Shown here in pieces: positions 1 to 10,005 of a DNA stretch of 64,000 bases. The stretch comes from Amaurobius ferox (taxonomy: Eukaryota > Arthropoda > Arachnida > Araneae > Amaurobiidae). The position numbers and the translations under genes are program-made. Below the pieces are notes generated by a model, which was not told where the DNA came from, made no database searches, and saw only the letters and a program-made list of their open reading frames with translations. The stretch lies in contig OX578144.1 in NCBI GenBank assembly GCA_951213105.1, positions 79,409,801 through 79,473,800 on the forward strand, given 5' to 3'. The stretch's first letter is position 1, and every line of letters begins with the position of its first letter.

Positions 1-1294
1 TTGTCTCATAACAATGTCACTTTTCTGTGAAACCCAAATGACGTTTACAACAATTTCTTTCATGAAAACAATCGACCCATCCGTTTACTCTGTGACATTT
101 GCTTCTACGGACTTTTTGCCAATTAAAGTGCAGTGCAGTGATCTTTTATTCTTCGTGTTCTCTGGTTATCACGAAAGTTGCTGGCTCATTAATGCTCTAT
201 TTTTAATCACCTCGGAATAATTCAGTAAGAAACTAATTTTTACACTGATATTATCGGTCTTTTTATCGGTTGGATTCCAACGTAAATTAATATCTCTAAT
301 CATTATATTATTTCTAAGTGCTTATTAATTTTTTTATATGTATAAAGGAAGTATTGCGTTGAGGTCAAAAGTCCAACTGTTTGATTTTGATCGATTTATA
401 CGTTTTGGCATCTTTGAATGCGAATTAGCCTTTTGTTTTTATTAGAGTATATCGGAATAATATGCCACTCTGAGAGAGAAATCAGTTAAATTCACTTCCG
501 CGCAAACATTTTACTCAAATTTTATGTGGCTACTTATGAGCATTTTATCCTATTAATTTGCGGATCGTGATCAATTTACGACATTACATGTTATTTTTTT
601 GTTTTTCGTAGAGCAATAAAAAATATCTTAACGTGCTGACATGACATATTTCCTAGCAAATTCGGAAATGTGCCACTCTTAAGAGAAAGGCACCACAAAT
701 CGGGGAACACTTTTAAGAGTTAGAAATACAAGAGGAACAGCATTTATGTTTATTGAAGAGGAAAACTGAATAATAGTAGATGGCACTGTATCACAATTAT
801 GAAATGAACTGGAGTTTTTGGATTAGTAGCCGATTCAAAAGAAAAAAACAAAGACCACACTGTTGCGCAATCTACAACGTAGAACTACGTAAAGTGTTTA
901 TGGCGGTATCTCACTAGTTCTACGTCCTTAACTTATTCAAAGAGGGACAGTTAACGTAGTTGTACGCTGTAGGTGGACCCATAGTTGCTGCGACTTTTTT
1001 CGTGACGTTTAATTCACAATTTTGCCCCCTACCTAGTACAGGGAAAGACGTAGCTACAGCTGTTCATATGTCTTCTGACCCGGTGTTCTTTTTCTATTTA
1101 ACGCTGTATACATCATCTATCTCCCTTTTCATTTGCAAAGAGATGGCTGCACTCTTTTGGCATTCAATTCCCAAGTTTGCCCTCTTACAGGGGGACCACT
1201 TTTCTACGTCAAAAAACAGATGCTAATGAAAGAAAGTTTTCTAGTGTGTCTCGAAATTGTAATCGAAATTGCATTTTTAACTGGTTTATATCAA
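1..1294. other. unannotated AT-rich DNA
   Basis: I see no gene and no bounded repeat here. The only open frames are under 90 codons and have no recognisable domain. Confidence 0.5.
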
Positions 1295-1775
1295 TTAAGA
1301 CCTTAAAGATTACGAGTTTAAAGATTACGGGGATTGATATTTTCAATGCTTTACGTCATCTGTTTCATTTGGGCGAAGATGTGTCAACTCATATATTGTA
1401 GTACGGGTATCTTTTCTAATACATGGGTATATATTCTAATCTACTAGAATATAAGTCGTACGGGTATATCTTTCAATACAATTTTGGTATTTTCATTTTG
1501 ACCCATATTGATTCAATATTTTTTGTTGTTGTTGTTGTAAATGCGTTTACAAACGGAACCAGGATATTTTATTCTTTAGATCTGCTTATAAAGATAATTT
1601 AGTATAGCGAGAACAAAGAATCTTAAACTTTTTAGGAATAAGAATTTAAATATTATAATAGAATGTTTTGAATAAAAATGTCATTTAGAATACTATAGGA
1701 ATTTGCACATGATTGCGAATTTTAAGTTTCTTTGTATTGTGTATTCCGTACGAAGAACAGATATACTGCTAGTAT
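1295..1775 (+). repeat. dispersed repeat F, copy 1
   Basis: This stretch is closely similar to 28870-29345. Shared blocks include the run from 'attacgggattg' through 'gtagtacg', the segment around 'gataatttagtatagcg', and the end near 'ctccgtacgaa' and 'atactgctagta'. No coding capacity, inverted termini or target duplication were found, so the class is unknown. It may be the remnant of an LTR or DNA element. Confidence 0.6.
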
Positions 1776-1917
1776 ACAATAAAATATTAGTGTATATGGT
1801 TTTCTCACACTTCGAATTTATTGAAGTTTTAAAATTATATTATAAGAAACAATAAAAGAGGCAATAAGTTAATAATGTCAAGGAATATAAAAAAGCTCCC
1901 CCAAATTTTTCAATTTT

Positions 1918-2780
1918 TACTTTCCTTATATACACAATGTATAAGGAAAGTATTCTGACGGGGTCGAAAATTCGAATTCGAGTTTTCGACGGAAGAGCAA
2001 GTTTCAAGCATCCCTGATCATGAATCGAACATTTTTGAAGTGGTGTGTGTGTGTGTGTGTGTGAGTGAGCCTGTGGAGACGATATCTCACGAACGAATGG
2101 AGCGATTCGAATGAAATTTGGTGCAAAAATCACAATCCGTGAATACTGTAAGCCTATTGTTTTAAAACACAATCGAATGTTCAGAACACCCCTAAAGTTT
2201 CGAGTGAAATTTTGAAAAAATCATCAGAAAATCAAAACTTTTAATAAAGTTACGCAAATAGACATTTCTTATGTAATTTTTCCTTAGAAAACGATTGACA
2301 TTGCACATTTTTCAAATAAATTTATCAAAAAATCCAATAAATTAAAGAAATATATTAACTGTTAAGAAACATGTTCACTTTTCATATGTAATATCATGCG
2401 ATAAATTGGGTGACATCATTCTCGTGGATCTAACTCGTTCCATTCAAGAGAAAAGATACTTTGAGTAATATTTTTGTATTTGAACGCCAAGAGTCGTTTA
2501 TCTGCTGTAAGAATAACTTATTTCTCCGTCCATAACGCTTGGCGATATTTTGGCGACGAATTTGGCGGAATGTCGCCAAGTTGGCGACTTTTTTTAATGT
2601 TGCCAAATTAACGAGAATCTCGCCAAATGGATAAAAATGACGCTAAATCAGTGAAAAGGACGACTAATTGAAGAAAATTCAATATCTTTGAAAGAATATA
2701 AGAATAACATTTTGTTAACTGTAAAAGTAGTAAATTCATTGCATTATATAAGGAAAGTCATGTGCTGCCCACATCAGATT
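1918..2780 (-). mobile_element. Helentron-like non-autonomous element B1
   Basis: Read on the minus strand, it begins with TCTGATGTGGGCAGCACATG at the right. It continues through gccaaatt/cgccaa-rich DNA, a 'ctcactcacacacac' microsatellite and 'cgaaaactcgaattcg', and ends in a self-complementary hairpin built on CTTTCCTTATA/TATAAGGAAAG at the left. The same order recurs at 26783, 40259 and 41169. A subterminal ACTTTCCTTATATA near the start is inverted relative to the end hairpin. That layout (subterminal inverted repeats, internal microsatellite, 3' hairpin, no protein) matches DINE-1/Helentron-associated elements; the class is inferred. Confidence 0.6.
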
Positions 2781-3325
2781 TTTTTTTTTTTACTTTCATC
2801 AAGCATTTCACAAAAATTATGGAAATTATTGCAGTGCAGTTGAAACACATGTTTGAAGTTTCTTGCATAATAAAATGGCTGATGAACATGTTTGGAAATT
2901 TGTAAGTAAATAAGAGGAGAAAAATCCTTTTTCCACAATAAGTTTTCAAAAAATAGCAAACCCTGCTTTGAGTAAATCGAAGGAGAACCATTAAATCCAC
3001 ATATAAATAGCTATTGTGCTTCAGAAAAATGCTTCTGGTCTTATTAATAATGAATGAATTTAAATAACTGTTTGCGGATTTTGAAAGGAAAGTGTTTAAA
3101 AAATCCGGATATTCAAAAAATCTTGAAACCATTTTTCTTTTTGATGTGGTGTTTGTTCACCCATCTTAAAAAGTATCAAATACTTGGAAAAAGTAACGAG
3201 TATTTTATTTATTTTTCTTTCTTTCTTTGAGTGCTGTTACACAGTTACTGCTGTTTTTGTAACCAGAAATGTAATGTTGCTAGTAAACGCATTACTTGTA
3301 TTGAGTTAAAATTCAGCTCTACTTA
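2781..3325. other. unannotated DNA between B1 and hAT
   Basis: Low-complexity AT-rich sequence. A minus-strand frame of about 120 codons is open, but it runs into the repeat B1 terminus and shows no domain. Confidence 0.4.
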
Positions 3326-3333
3326 TTAGTGAT

Positions 3334-4243
3334 CAGGGGCGGCATTTCAGCATTTCATTTGGGGGTGCGAGATTTGTATGAAAATCCACAATATGAAATA
3401 AATAAAATGTTTGTTAATAGAGGGGGAGGAGATGGGAGAGGGATCACAAAATTAAATTGATGTTGAGAAAAATAATTGCTGCTAACATAATTTTTGTACA
3501 TAATTGTGGTAACATAATTGTTGTTAACATAATTTTTCTAAATACAAATATCTATATTTATTTACCTGTTATTGAAGTTTTAAACTCCCGTTCTTAGAGT
3601 GTGTAAGAAGGGAAAATTTTGTTACAATATCATCATAATTCAGTGGTATATATATCCTATTCTATAGCTAAAGTAGCTAAAGATGAAAGTCTTTCTTGTA
3701 CCATTGTATTGCGAAAATAATTTTTCAACCTCCTGAGACACGAAAAAGACCTTTCACAACTTGCTGAGCTGATTGGCACAGTCAAAAATAATTTAACTAA
3801 TAATGTTATGACAGGAAACACATTTTTTAAATTCCGCTCTTTAAAATAATTCAGGCGACTTTTAAAATTGGGATGGTCTATGCTTACATTTTTCACCATC
3901 GAATAAAGCAGTCGCAATTCACATAGCAATTCCTCTTTCTGGAAGTTATATACTTTGCATATGGTTGAAACGTTTTCTTTTTCTTTTCCGATATTTTATC
4001 CGGATAATACTGAACTAAGGGCAAACAAAATGGATATATTGCTCTCATTAAATCTTGCCTCAATTTCATTAGATACTGAATCTATAATTTTATATTGAAT
4101 ATTGATTCTGTGATATGATTTAACATCATCATGGGGATTTTTTTTTCACTGAATTTGCTTGGAATTTTTTTACGCCTTTTCAGTTTTGGTTCAGAATAAG
4201 AAAAATTTGGGGGCGCGACTGCGCCCCCTATTTGCCGCCCCTG
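3334..4243 (-). mobile_element. internally deleted hAT transposon (910 bp)
   Basis: The ends are CAGGGGCGGC on the left and GCCGCCCCTG on the right, a perfect 10-bp terminal inverted repeat of hAT type. Both sides are flanked by the same 8-bp duplication, ttagtgat (3326-3333 and 4244-4251). An 8-bp TSD with CAGGG termini is diagnostic of hAT. The element keeps only the C-terminal part of a transposase on the minus strand, so it is an internally deleted, non-autonomous derivative. The intact TSD and TIR point to a fairly recent insertion. Confidence 0.9.
3657..3929 (-). pseudogene. hAT transposase C-terminal dimerisation fragment
   Basis: A 90-codon minus-strand frame inside the hAT element. 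Residues about 49-90 carry the hATC dimerisation signature: 'TVPISSASCERSFSCLRRLK' followed by 'NTMVQERLSSLA'. In full-length hAT transposases (usually over 600 residues) this region lies at the extreme C-terminus and mediates multimerisation. The catalytic DDE residues and the BED zinc finger are absent, so the fragment cannot catalyse transposition. The first 30-40 residues are less conserved. The closest type is the ZMYM1/TTF-domain-like hAT lineage, judged from the CERSFS motif. Confidence 0.85.
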
Positions 4244-4251
4244 TTAGTGAT

Positions 4252-4984
4252 CCTAGTATTGCTATTGCCTTATGTTGGAATAACTAGCTTCCTCTTCCTT
4301 TTTATCTTATCAAAATTGGGTTTTAATTTCATTTGTGTAGACTAAGGCATATATTTCAAGTAACAAAATAAATTGTGAAATAAGCTTTTATTCCTTTTTT
4401 ATTTGTGTTAATGGATGTATTGATTCATCTGGCCATCCTATCGCCGCTTGTTTGGGTTCTCCGTTCATTAATTAAAATAAGATCTCTGCAGCGGCTACAA
4501 ATAGCAAATGTAGATGTATAAAAAATAAAACAATAACACAAATTGAAAACAAAATAAAACTAGAAACTATGTTAGAATTTCTGCAATTTCTCCGATTCCG
4601 ATAAACATGCGATCAGACAGTTCGCCAGATCAGTGGGTGCAATCTGTCTGGCAGTGGCTTCAAAATAGTGGTATCAGCATTTGCCGAATTTGCAACGCTT
4701 GCTTTGACCTAATCCGTTGGCTTCTTACCGGGTGTTATTAAGCCTCAATGAGATGTCGCTAATTATTTTTATCGAATCGCTGTTTGTTCAGGTTTTGTGT
4801 TCGTGTGGGAGAGTCTGTCTTATCTTCATGGCTTGTAGATTGTGGGACTGAAAAAATGATTTTACTGTCTGGTCAAGAAGTTTTTGATATGAAACATCTC
4901 AAGGCGCTGGGTAGAATAAATCTTGAAAGAAACGTGACTAAGATGAAACGGAAATGGAAGCATGTAACGGAAGTGACATCATAT
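4252..4984. other. unannotated DNA
   Basis: No gene or bounded element is visible. A 77-codon plus-strand frame at 4784-5017 runs into the SINE nest and has no domain. Confidence 0.4.
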
Positions 4985-5011
4985 TGTTACGAATATGTAA
5001 CAGAAGGGTGT

Positions 5012-5340
5012 TATTGAGACCCAGACCGTCCGACCTACCAGAAAGGTGTAAGATAACTGTTTGGACGGCCGGGAAGTGCCACCCAATTTAAACCGGAACC
5101 CAGTGGAGAAGGCATCCATAGGGACCGTACCCTCCTTCCCCTACCACCAACCTCTCGGAAGGACTTACGGACCCACATGTTTAACGTGGTCGTACTCCGC
5201 ATCAACACGGCGGTAGTTGTGGCAGCGTGCTAATCCAGCGCGCAAACCACCGGGCTACCGTTCCCGAAATATGCCAACAGCACGCGGTGTTTCCAGGTGG
5301 TCACCCACTTAAGTACTAACCGCGCCCAATGCTGCAACAA
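5012..5340 (-). mobile_element. SINE A with 5S rRNA/tRNA composite head and LINE tail
   Basis: Flanked by a perfect 14-bp TSD, taacagaagggtgt (4998-5011 and 5341-5354), so its ends are exact. Read on the minus strand it has four parts. First is a 5S rRNA-like segment (5340 to 5273), then a tRNA-like A-box, TAGCCCGGTGG. Next is a body shared with SINE B, and last a tail, CCGGCCGTCC ... GTCGGACGGTCTGGGTCTC, that matches the 3' end of the LINE at 8257-9794. The tail match is the expected sign that the LINE enzyme mobilises it. The 5S part lacks its first roughly 50 nt, so the copy is slightly 5'-truncated or the family uses a partial 5S. Confidence 0.85.
5273..5340 (-). pseudogene. 5S rRNA-derived segment (SINE head)
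   Basis: On the minus strand the segment contains GGGCGCGGTTAGTACTTAAG, then GGGTGACCACCTGG, then AACACCGCGTGC and GTTGGC. These are the conserved 3' half of metazoan 5S rRNA, including the intermediate element and box C of the internal Pol III promoter. The 5' half (with box A) is missing and the segment is fused to SINE sequence, so it is not a 5S gene. Confidence 0.85.
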
Positions 5341-5582
5341 TAACAGAAGGGTGTGACGGTGGTTAACGCGTGGGGATTGCACTCAGACGACCAGAGTTCG
5401 ATTACCGGCTGTTTTCACGCGGAGTACGGACACTTTAAATATATGCGTTCGTAAGACCTTCCTAGAGGTTGGTGGTAGGGAAGTAGGATACGGGCCCTGT
5501 GCGTGCCGCCCCCACTAGGTTCCTGTCTAAATTGGGTGTCACTTCCCGGCCGTCCGAGCAGATACTTTACACCTTCGGGTCG

Positions 5583-5640
5583 CCGGCCACACATTAAGCT
5601 ACCATTAGCCCTAGGGTTGGTCGTGTGGTCTGGGTCTTCA
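5583..5640 (+). mobile_element. 58-bp hairpin retroposon in SINE B tail
   Basis: Starts CCGGCCACAC and ends GTGTGGTCTGGGTCTTCA. It is flanked by a perfect 14-bp duplication, acaccttcgggtcg (5569-5582 and 5641-5654). The outer arms GGCCACAC and GTGTGGTC pair; the inner stem is AGCCC/GGGTT. The insert at 47660-47717 differs at only two positions. The sequence is the 3'-terminal hairpin of the LINE subfamily at 37168-38581, inserted by itself. Confidence 0.9.
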
Positions 5641-5803
5641 ACACCTTCGGGTCGTATGGTCTGGGTCGAAGAAGAAGAATATGTAACAGAATACCATTGT
5701 TATAATTTGACCTCACCACAGAACCCAATATGTACTTTACCTTCTGATTTCATATACCTTTTAAGCTGTATTATAAAACAGTTTTGATAGAAAAGTTAAA
5801 AAT

Positions 5804-7100
5804 AACAAGAAAGATCAATCATGCTTAAAGCATTGATTATGAAACACTTTCCAACTTCAATGCAATTTTATTTAAACAAGTCTAAAATGCAATACATTCC
5901 TCGGTAATATTTTGAAACTTATCACAATACTGCATTAATTTATTATATTTGAAAACTTAAACCTTCATCGAAAAAAATGAACTTCATTCAAATGACGGCA
6001 TTGAAATATAAATTGCCTGATTTAAACATCTCTAAAATGTTATACATTCCTCGGTAATAGTTTTAGAATTATCATAATACTACGATAATTTATTATATTT
6101 GAAAACTTCATCGAAAACAACTGAAATTAATTCATATGACGTCATAGAAAAAATAACACGCCTGGATCTCTCTATAAAAACAGGATTTCATTCATAACTT
6201 TCTCCCATTCATTTCATTCATCACAATACTATAATAATTTATTTTATTTAAACATTTTGTTTAAGACCATGGAGCTACAAAAAATTAAACTCTATGCTTG
6301 AAACTTCATCGAAAAAAATCGTCCTTCTCTTTATGAAATCAATTAATATTTCATTCATATCAGCCATGCAGACTCCATGGACTAAATTATTTTGTGTTAA
6401 GAAAATACAGGAATTCGAATACAACTCATTCTATATATTTTGCTGTTTACATTTTACATAGGTGAAAAATAGGCTTAGTTGTAGAAATAATCAAATTTAG
6501 ATGAGCATTTAAACTCAAATATATAGTCATTGCTTTGTTTCAGTATGTAGATGTACAGAATTTAAGCAAAAATAAAGTAGTTTTAGGACGGATACAACAC
6601 TCAATATGAATTAAAAAGAACTTAAAAAAATCACGATTTTGAAACAAGATGGATGCCATATATCATTTTGAAGTGGGTCATGTGATCGTTTCATATCATG
6701 GTCACGTGATCGTTTTATATAAGAGGTGTAATTATTATTTTAATTTTCATTTAAAAAACTACTGAATATATTTCGCTGAATTTTTTTTATATATTTTATG
6801 TAACAATTTGAATATTACCTAAAAATTTATTTTAAATCCGCTTAAAAAATGTTTGAAAAATTAGGTCCCATAGGGCTCAATGTATTTCATTTTTTCAACC
6901 CGGGTTCAATCCAAAACTAATTGGGTGATATTATTCATTTATATTCCCATAGGTTCTACAGACCGTCTGAACAACATACTAAAATTTCATTTTGATTAAG
7001 TCATTTTTACGGCAGTTATCGTGCTAACGGACAGACAAACAGACAGACAGAATGAACAAAGTCATAAACACTTTTCAACTTTGTTGTAAAGTGTTAAAAA
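5804..7100 (+). repeat. interspersed repeat A, copy 1 (about 1.3 kb)
   Basis: Begins AACAAGAAAGATCAATCATG and ends with the 13-bp-stem hairpin AACACTTT..CAAC-TTT-GTTG..AAAGTGTT (7067-7095), preceded by an acagacagacag microsatellite. Other copies are at 10120-11027 (-), 30157-31337 (-) and 59651-60942 (+). Copy 4 is nearly collinear with this one. There is no protein and no clear TSD. The 3' hairpin and internal microsatellite resemble Helitron/Helentron-type non-autonomous elements, but I do not assign a class. Confidence 0.75.
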
Positions 7101-8241
7101 ATAAATAAGTAAACTTTAGAATAAAAATATGGAAACCTTTCTCTGGGTAGCTTGTACCACCACATTGGAAATATACAAAAAATGCAATGTTTCACATCAA
7201 TCTATAATGAATAACAGTGCTACTCACTAATTTTATTCTTAGTCAGCCAACTTTTGAGTAACAGTATTACTCGCTAATTTCATTTTTAGTCAGCCAATTT
7301 TTGCATATTGATATCAATATAGTAGGTGTAAGGTGTAATGTATTATTTTTTAATAATTAACTTAAGCTGGTCACTAAATCTGTATGTTAACTCCTGTAGT
7401 AAGGTCATATACGTAACCACGATATCGGAAACGGGATGTGTGTGGGGGAGAGTAAGGGGACAAGATTCGAATGAGTTTACAGTGCTGAATTTCGTCTTCC
7501 AATCAGTGCTCTATGGAGAATAAAAGTAAATTTTTAGTCGGTGGGGGTTATGACCCCTACTTAGTTATCAAAAGTGTGTTTGAAACATGAATCTCAGCAC
7601 TGGAAACACCTTCATTTGATCCTGTGCCCCCCCCCCCCCCTTTCGAATTTTTGGCTTATGCCATTTCATTTCCAGAGAGAAGACGTGTCGTCCAATTAGA
7701 CTTAAAAGGAGCTGTTCATTTACCTTTCCGAAAATTTCTGTGATAAATATCTCATATGAGATATGTAATTCAGAATGCACAAGGTAAAAAAAAAATTACA
7801 TTAATTAAATTCCTTTAGAAATTAACTACTGTCTTAATAAAAGTGATCAAAATTCACAGAACTTGATAAACAGTTAAAATTAACTTCGAAAAATTAAAAA
7901 AAAAATTTGAATTTCTTTACAAATTAACAATGTTTATCGTAAAAAAAAAAAAGAAATAATAAATTCCCAGGACATAATCCTGATAAAACAATTGCAGTTC
8001 TCGGGATTGAATCCGAATAAAGCTCTTAAAAATTCACGACATTTAATCCCAATAAAACACTTAAAATTGACAGACGAGCAGAGTTGTTTTTATCCTTTCA
8101 AGAAAGATGCCAGAAAGTGTTGTACGGAATGAATTAAAAACTTGTAAATACCCAAATGTTGTATGCACACTAAGTTGGCACTTCGCTTTTGTTATGCTAG
8201 AACATTTTAAAATTTTAACTTTTATGAATTGGTAAATATTA
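7101..8241. other. unannotated DNA with poly-C tract
   Basis: Contains a run of 14 C at 7627-7640 and several A-rich tracts. There is a small degenerate duplication around 7205-7300 ('cagccaa-tttt', 'actcactaat'). No gene is recognised. Confidence 0.4.
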
Positions 8242-8253
8242 CACCCCCTAATT

Positions 8254-9309
8254 GTGACCTCGAGCATTTCTCTTTTCTCCATTACCGGTATTCCCCCTGT
8301 TCACATTTTAATTGATATTCTTCACAAAAAATTCCTTTTTTGGAAACTTCGTATCAATTCGTTCTCTGATCCTTCCCTTCCCTCCCCCTCATCTTTCGAC
8401 TTTAATCGTCCTCTCTCTAATTCTTCCCCCTCAAACCGCATTGTCCTCCTTAAACCCCTTAATCCTTCCTCCTTCTCCCATCTAAATTTTTATACCGACG
8501 GCTCCAAACTTGATGATAATGTTGGCTTTTCTGCTTGTTTATTTAATCATGATAAATTAGAAGAAGTTTTTAAATTTAAACTTGACAATGGGAACACAGT
8601 TTTTCAGGCAGAAATAGCGGCCATTAACTTTGCCATTGACTGGGCAACTGATAACTTCTCCAAAATAAATATTTTTTCGGATAGCCTTTCATCAATCCTG
8701 GTCTTTAAATCAATTAAAAACAAATCTAACTACATTAACTCTATCAAAAACTCTGCTTCTCGCTCTAAACACCTTTTTAATCTTATTTGGGTCAAGGCCC
8801 ATGCTGACATTCTGGGAAATGAAGTCGCGGACTTCCACGCTAAAGAAGCATCCTCCTCCGGTTTCCCTTTTTCAGTTCCTCTCCCCTATTCTCGTTTAAC
8901 TAATTTTTGCAAAAATCTCTTACTTCAAAACTGGCAAAAGTATCTTAATGAATATATCTCCCCTAGGACTCATGACCCAGCCAGAATTCTAAATTATCTC
9001 CCCAAAGTTAACGTAAATACCCAAATTCATAATAAATACTTAATCTATTTTTTAACTGGTCATGGTCCTTTTCTTGATTATTTATACTATTTTAAACATA
9101 AAAAATCCTCGAACTGCTTATGCAACTCTTTTGGCGACGTAGATCACTTTGTTTTCTCTTGCCCCTTAACTAAGAAATTTCATCTTTCTAAACCTGCTCC
9201 TGGAAATGAAGCGGCTTGGTTTTCCAGTGTCAGCCGCAACAGTCAATCCATTTTTTATCTTAAGAACTGTGTCCTCATTGCAAGAGACATTTCCAATAAA
9301 GTAAATTGA
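8254..9309 (+). CDS. LINE ORF2 C-terminal fragment: RNase H and zinc knuckle
   Basis: This 351-codon frame is the 3' end of a LINE ORF2. The first 30 residues (TGIPPVHILID..) match the end of an RT domain. RNase H spans about residues 76-200 with the expected acidic residues: D82 in YTDGS, E120 in QAEIAAI, D143 in FSDS and D193 in GNEVAD, plus WVKAHAD (His183). A CxC-x7-H-x4-C knuckle follows at C288, C290, H298 and C303, typical of I/R1-type LINEs. RNase H would remove the RNA template during target-primed reverse transcription. The ATG is fortuitous; the fragment starts at the 5' truncation point. The frame is intact to its stop, which suggests a young insertion. It is about 60% similar by eye to the copy at 37171-38151. 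Confidence 0.9.
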   Translation: MTSSISLFSITGIPPVHILIDILHKKFLFWKLRINSFSDPSLPSPSSFDFNRPLSNSSPSNRIVLLKPLNPSSFSHLNFYTDGSKLDDNVGFSACLFNHDKLEEVFKFKLDNGNTVFQAEIAAINFAIDWATDNFSKINIFSDSLSSILVFKSIKNKSNYINSIKNSASRSKHLFNLIWVKAHADILGNEVADFHAKEASSSGFPFSVPLPYSRLTNFCKNLLLQNWQKYLNEYISPRTHDPARILNYLPKVNVNTQIHNKYLIYFLTGHGPFLDYLYYFKHKKSSNCLCNSFGDVDHFVFSCPLTKKFHLSKPAPGNEAAWFSSVSRNSQSIFYLKNCVLIARDISNKVN

Positions 9310-9794
9310 CAAGTTCGTCGGGCTTTACTGCTTTTAACTTTTCTGATCAATGAAGATTCCTCTGCTGTTCCCCTTTTCCTGCTTTTGTTTGTACAAACTT
9401 GTATATATTAAATTGTAAATATGATAACTGATAACACTACTGTTAAATTGAAAACACTTTCATCTTTTATTATCAGCCTCCCATGTCATTTTGTATTTAC
9501 TTCATCATCTATATCATGTTGTGCAATGTCTCATTATTATTATCCTTGATGTTTTTCTGAATGTTTCGTGTCCATATTTGTGTCTGTTTACAGTATCTGT
9601 CTTCGTTATGTCCGTATTTCTTGTCTGTAAAACTGTCTGTCGTACGAATTTATTCTTAAACTTTAAAAAACTGGATTTTTAATAAACCTCCAGAGCGGTC
9701 GCTGTCCTTGGAAGTCGGCACCTGCTAGCTTCCTTTCCCGGTCGTCCAACCAGCTACTCAAATCCTCGGATGAGTCGGACGGCCTGGGTCTTCC
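8257..9794 (+). mobile_element. 5'-truncated LINE, copy 1 (I/R1/LOA-type)
   Basis: Flanked by a perfect 15-bp TSD, caccccctaattgtg (8242-8256 and 9801-9815); the match is weaker but extends a further 6 bases upstream. The copy starts within the last part of the reverse transcriptase. It continues through RNase H and a C-terminal zinc knuckle, then a 3' UTR ending in the hairpin CCGGTCGTCC ... GGACGGCCTGGGTCTTC with no poly(A). RNase H downstream of RT places it in the I/R1/LOA/Ingi group rather than Jockey. It lacks endonuclease and most of RT and is dead on arrival. Confidence 0.9.
9738..9794 (+). repeat. 3'-terminal hairpin of LINE copy 1
   Basis: CCGGTCGTCC pairs with GGACGGCC. The inner stem-loop is AATCC-TC-GGAT, followed by GAGTC and then TGGGTCTTC. 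It is the same two-stem module that forms the SINE tails and the solo inserts, here in its parental position at the LINE 3' end. Confidence 0.85.
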
Positions 9795-9818
9795 ACATTC
9801 CACCCCCTAATTGTGTTA

Positions 9819-9875
9819 CCGGCCGCCTAACCAGCTACTCTAATCCTCGGATGTATCGGGCGGCCTGGGTCTTCA
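9819..9875 (+). mobile_element. 57-bp hairpin retroposon next to LINE copy 1
   Basis: Starts CCGGCCGCC and ends GGGCGGCCTGGGTCTTCA. The outer-stem change T to C on the left is matched by A to G on the right, so pairing is kept. It lies 3 bp past the LINE TSD. The downstream flank acaccataattatg resembles the upstream accccctaattgtg, consistent with an older, eroded TSD that the LINE later inserted into. Confidence 0.7.
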
Positions 9876-10005
9876 ACACCATAATTATGCTCAGAAGTCA
9901 AATCATATTTTAAATACAGAAATTATTTACATTTAAATAAAACGATAAAATATACAGAAATACTTCACATTAATGAAAACAATAGAAGATTAATTATTAC
10001 TCTTC

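Larger units (their letters stand above)
5006..5676 (+). mobile_element. SINE B, tRNA-headed, host of two nested insertions
   Basis: Flanked by a perfect 15-bp TSD, GAATATGTAACAGAA, at 4991-5005 and 5677-5691. Its first 6 bases (GGGTGT, 5006-5011) are separated from the rest (from 5355) by SINE A and its TSD. The head has a Pol III A-box match, TGGTTAACGCG, and a B-box-like GAGTTCGATTACC. The body (cgcggagtacgg ... ggttggtggtaggg ... taaattgggtgtcac) aligns with the body of SINE A. The tail begins CCGGCCGTCC, is interrupted by the 58-bp hairpin insert at 5583-5640, and ends TATGGTCTGGGTC. It is a non-autonomous, LINE-mobilised retroposon. Confidence 0.85.

Noticed and set aside
5273..5340. 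Functional 5S rRNA gene
   Set aside because: Only the 3' half is present, inside a TSD-flanked SINE.
5355..5420. tRNA gene
   Set aside because: A and B boxes are present but there is no cloverleaf, and the segment continues into a SINE body.
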